Source: Cristatella mucedo
Lineage: Eukaryota > Bryozoa > Phylactolaemata > Cristatellidae
Assembly: GCA_009760855.2 (NCBI GenBank)
Contig: WPIO01000026.1
Location: forward strand, 3,176,001 to 3,207,500
DNA length: 31,500 nt
Direction of reading: 5' to 3'
Shown: piece after piece, positions 29,361 through 31,500 of the stretch
Layout of the letters: each line of letters begins with the position of its first letter
How positions within the stretch are numbered: position 1 is the first letter of the stretch
The notes under the pieces: generated by a model
What the model was told of the DNA's origin: nothing
Databases searched by the model: none
The model's input: the letters and a program-made list of their open reading frames with translations, nothing else
Made by a program: the position numbers and the translations under genes

Positions 29361-30452
29361 TCAAGTCATGCCAATCCAATGCGGGAGATAGTAGTCCTCC
29401 TCCTTGTACGTCTGGTAGAGTTCCGAAGACTTGCTAATGAAATTCCTATAATAAACCACTTCACCGCCCGCGAGGAACGCTGACCACCAGCCATAAGAGC
29501 CGCCGGTGATGATGCTGTGGTTGCATCGGCTGAGCACTGCAAAGTCCATCTCTGCGCTGCCTCTGACAGCAGCAAAGCGCTCGGCTCCGATGCCCTGACT
29601 CTTGGACACTTCCGTCAGCCACGGCCAGTCATCGGTTGCTACGAGGAACATCACGACGCTGCTCCGCTCGAATTTGTCCATGTAGTGCTTCATCGCCCTG
29701 CCAATGTATTCCGCAGGCGCTGCAGTGTACAGACTCGGGAAGCGCAGCATGTCGCCTCGCCTGACGTGTACACCTACGAACACTGTCGCTTTGGCTGACC
29801 GAGAGGCAGCCGCCATCTTCCGCATGAATGAGCTTGTCGCATCATCGTACTGCTGAGTGAGCCGATACTGCCGTCGGACCTCCTCCATATGGCGACCGAA
29901 GTATTTCCACGACTGAATGTAGCCCATTAGCGTGACGACAGGCTTCGTGAACGTGTTTGCAGATTCTAGAGCCGCATTGTAGAGTCCCCAGCCGGGTTCA
30001 ACTATCTTTTGCGCTGACTGCAAAAGCATGCTGTCCACCCTGCTACTAGTGTCGATTCGGAAGAGTGCTTTCATTTGGGCATAGCCACTCGATTTGCCAG
30101 CTTCGTCCACCATTACTGCCAGCGGCAAGTCATGGCGACGAGCTACGCCCAGCGTGGAAGCGTACTGAAACATCTTGTTTCCCAGACGCGCAAGAGGCCA
30201 GTCGAAGCTAACTAGGACGAGCCGAGCGGCAGATGGCGGTTCGGTGAGCGGTGGAGGGCGAGTGGCGCTAGCGCTGACGTTCGGCCCACTTGGCGAACCG
30301 TCGAGCGCTGCTCGAGCTGGCACGCTAGCTGGTCGTGGAAAGTGAAGAACCGCCGCACGCTGGCGCGAACGAAAGCCAAAAGCGACAAAGTATGCGGCTG
30401 CGGCGGCGACCACTAGGAGTATGCCGAGTGGAGCAAGCGCAGCCCTCAACAT
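29361..30452 (-). CDS. GT11-type alpha-1,2-fucosyltransferase-like protein, copy B
   Basis: Single-exon gene of 363 residues with the same plan as copy A: signal-anchor about residues 7-27, Pro/Ser/Ala-rich stem, then a catalytic domain with LARLGNKMFQYA, HVRRGDM, VATDDWPW and TGGSYGWWSAFLAGG all intact. Residues 1-81 are identical to copy A; the rest differs at roughly 44 of 283 positions, with one residue fewer near position 213. Two sequons of copy A (N140, N347) are lost (VDS, YQT); N58 and N312 remain. Changes cluster at 82-86 (SFDWP), 134-149 and 196-214, while the motifs are untouched, so both copies look functional and may differ in acceptor preference. The reaction expected from the family is transfer of fucose from GDP-fucose to galactose in the Golgi. 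The start is chosen as in copy A; TGA is the stop. Confidence 0.9.
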   Translation of the reverse strand: MLRAALAPLGILLVVAAAAAYFVAFGFRSRQRAAVLHFPRPASVPARAALDGSPSGPNVSASATRPPPLTEPPSAARLVLVSFDWPLARLGNKMFQYASTLGVARRHDLPLAVMVDEAGKSSGYAQMKALFRIDTSSRVDSMLLQSAQKIVEPGWGLYNAALESANTFTKPVVTLMGYIQSWKYFGRHMEEVRRQYRLTQQYDDATSSFMRKMAAASRSAKATVFVGVHVRRGDMLRFPSLYTAAPAEYIGRAMKHYMDKFERSSVVMFLVATDDWPWLTEVSKSQGIGAERFAAVRGSAEMDFAVLSRCNHSIITGGSYGWWSAFLAGGEVVYYRNFISKSSELYQTYKEEDYYLPHWIGMT

Positions 30453-30869
30453 CGCAGCGTCAGTACGGCAGCTGTCTCTCTGGTCGCCGGCGACGACGGC
30501 GGCGATAGCTCAGCGGCAGCTTCCGCTGCGGGGTTACCTCCGACTGTCACTAGCAGCGGCGGGATCGGAGGCTAGAACAGCACGTGGGACCAGCAGACAT
30601 GGCATCCACCGGCCACACGCAGCACCTGGAAATAGTCATACGACTCAACGGGCAAAGGTGGCCTGAGTGCAAAGTTACCCCAGGTGCTCGGACACGGCTA
30701 TACCTGGAGGTAGATGCGCCGATACCTGGAGGTAGGTGTGCATATATATGCCAAATGTCGACCGCAGCGTCTGCTTAGGCGCATCCACTTTTTTGTCAGG
30801 TAGCCCGATGTTGACTTCCGGTTGGCCTTGTATTTTGTTGCTACGGTTACCTAGCCACATAAATATCGA
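30453..30869 (-). promoter_or_regulatory. 5' flank of copy B, shared with copy A
   Basis: It aligns with 4398-4755. Differences include a short tandem repeat: TACCTGGAGGTAG at 30701-30713 and again at 30723-30735, which is absent from copy A. It shows the uninterrupted state of the place where a LINE entered copy A's flank. No clear core promoter is seen. Confidence 0.45.
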
Positions 30870-31035
30870 TCAGACCCTAACAGGCGGCCATACCCACCTT
30901 CGATTGCTAACCGGATCAGGATTGAATGCTTATTAATCCAATAACCAGCTAGTAAGTTCTTAATTACTAGATAAGCACAGTGCGTGTATTCCAAAAAAGC
31001 GACCCGAACATGTAGGCTTAGGATCACGTTTTTTA
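30870..31035 (-). repeat. Second upstream block, matching 5711-5905
   Basis: CAGGCGGCCATACCCACC and TTCTTAATTACTAGATAAGC align with the block upstream of copy A. Confidence 0.55.
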
Positions 31036-31417
31036 ACTGTATCGCGAATGTTGGTACACACTCAGTGTGTCGATTTCTAGTCCGGACAGAACTAGGCCGC
31101 AAAATGCTGAGTTTACACTATGACTTTCTTACTGGCCGACACCATCTTTCCTTCTAGTTAGGGCGTTTAAACTATCGATTCAAGAAACATCGATGGCCGT
31201 CTTAGTGCCGCTCACAGTGCTTTACTTTCATGGGGATGTCCGTACAAATGACAGGTTTCCCGGAAAGCCGCCGAGCAATCACTCGAAGAATTTGATGTAG
31301 CCGCTGCAGTCATCGCTGTTGAGAGGTATGAGAAGAACATAAGTTAAAGGATGATAGGAGATAAGAAAAGTTTAGAAAAAGAATTAGGCCTTGGTTACAA
31401 CGCATAGGCAGCCAAAA
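31036..31417. other. Unassigned stretch
   Basis: No gene, RNA or known repeat is recognised. Confidence 0.35.
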
Positions 31418-31500
31418 AATTCTAAATTACAAGAACAGCTCATTTTGTGTATGCAAAAAAACCGACCTACACACTTAGGTTTATGATGAAAATGTTTGAC
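31418..31500 (-). repeat. Third copy of part of the upstream block, at the window edge
   Basis: CTAAATTACAAGAACAGCTC, ATTTTGTGTATGCAAAA and CCGACCTACACACTTAGG match 5818-5905, and more closely than the copy at 30956-31035 does. It runs to the window end. Confidence 0.55.

Overview
The window reads as nuclear DNA of an invertebrate animal with a large load of transposon remains, joined at its left edge to about 2.47 kb of very different, AT-rich, virus-like DNA. The animal assignment rests on two intact single-exon genes for GT11-type (alpha-1,2) fucosyltransferase-like membrane proteins and on fossils of L2/CR1-type LINEs, Ty3/Gypsy, Tigger/pogo, hAT and Polinton/Maverick elements. The phylum cannot be fixed from what is visible.

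Region by region. (1) 1-2472: tightly packed AT-rich genes that make most sense if TGA is read as Trp while TAA and TAG stop. A leftward gene runs off the window. To its right lie three rightward paralogous fibre-like genes with short repeats of the NRI...DAxxKxYxD kind; the second and third are broken. (2) 2473-5905: fucosyltransferase copy A (3303-4397, minus) and its upstream DNA, split by a 5'-truncated L2 LINE that itself holds a solo LTR. (3) 5911-9540: a CCAAT/AATAAA-bearing segment, a decayed Polinton/Maverick-type integrase (minus), a small CxxC...CxxC reading frame, two short frames with in-frame TGA, then a stretch dense in perfect short hairpins. (4) 9545-12490: a 5'-truncated, mutated L2-type LINE ending in a TTATT tail, followed by a hexanucleotide satellite. 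(5) 12760-20460: a Gypsy RT fossil, LINE tails, two Tigger-like transposase fossils, a Tigger MITE, a hAT MITE with an 8-bp target duplication, and a small TIR element. (6) 21560-27210: a very diverged tandem array with a period of about 170 bp, split by LINE endonuclease DNA and one arm of a large inverted repeat; a tRNA-derived SINE lies in its right part. (7) 27300-28675: the second inverted-repeat arm, LINE ends, and a tRNA-headed SINE carrying an L2-like tail. (8) 29361-31035: fucosyltransferase copy B (29361-30452, minus) and upstream DNA homologous to copy A's. A third copy of part of that upstream DNA touches the right edge.

The two fucosyltransferases would act alone in the Golgi on glycan acceptors; nothing else here looks like a pathway partner. 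Their first 81 residues are identical and almost identical in DNA, while the catalytic domains differ at roughly 15% of residues, which suggests gene conversion. The most unusual item is the TGA=Trp virus-like block: either a real insertion or plasmid from something with a reassigned code, or an assembly chimera.
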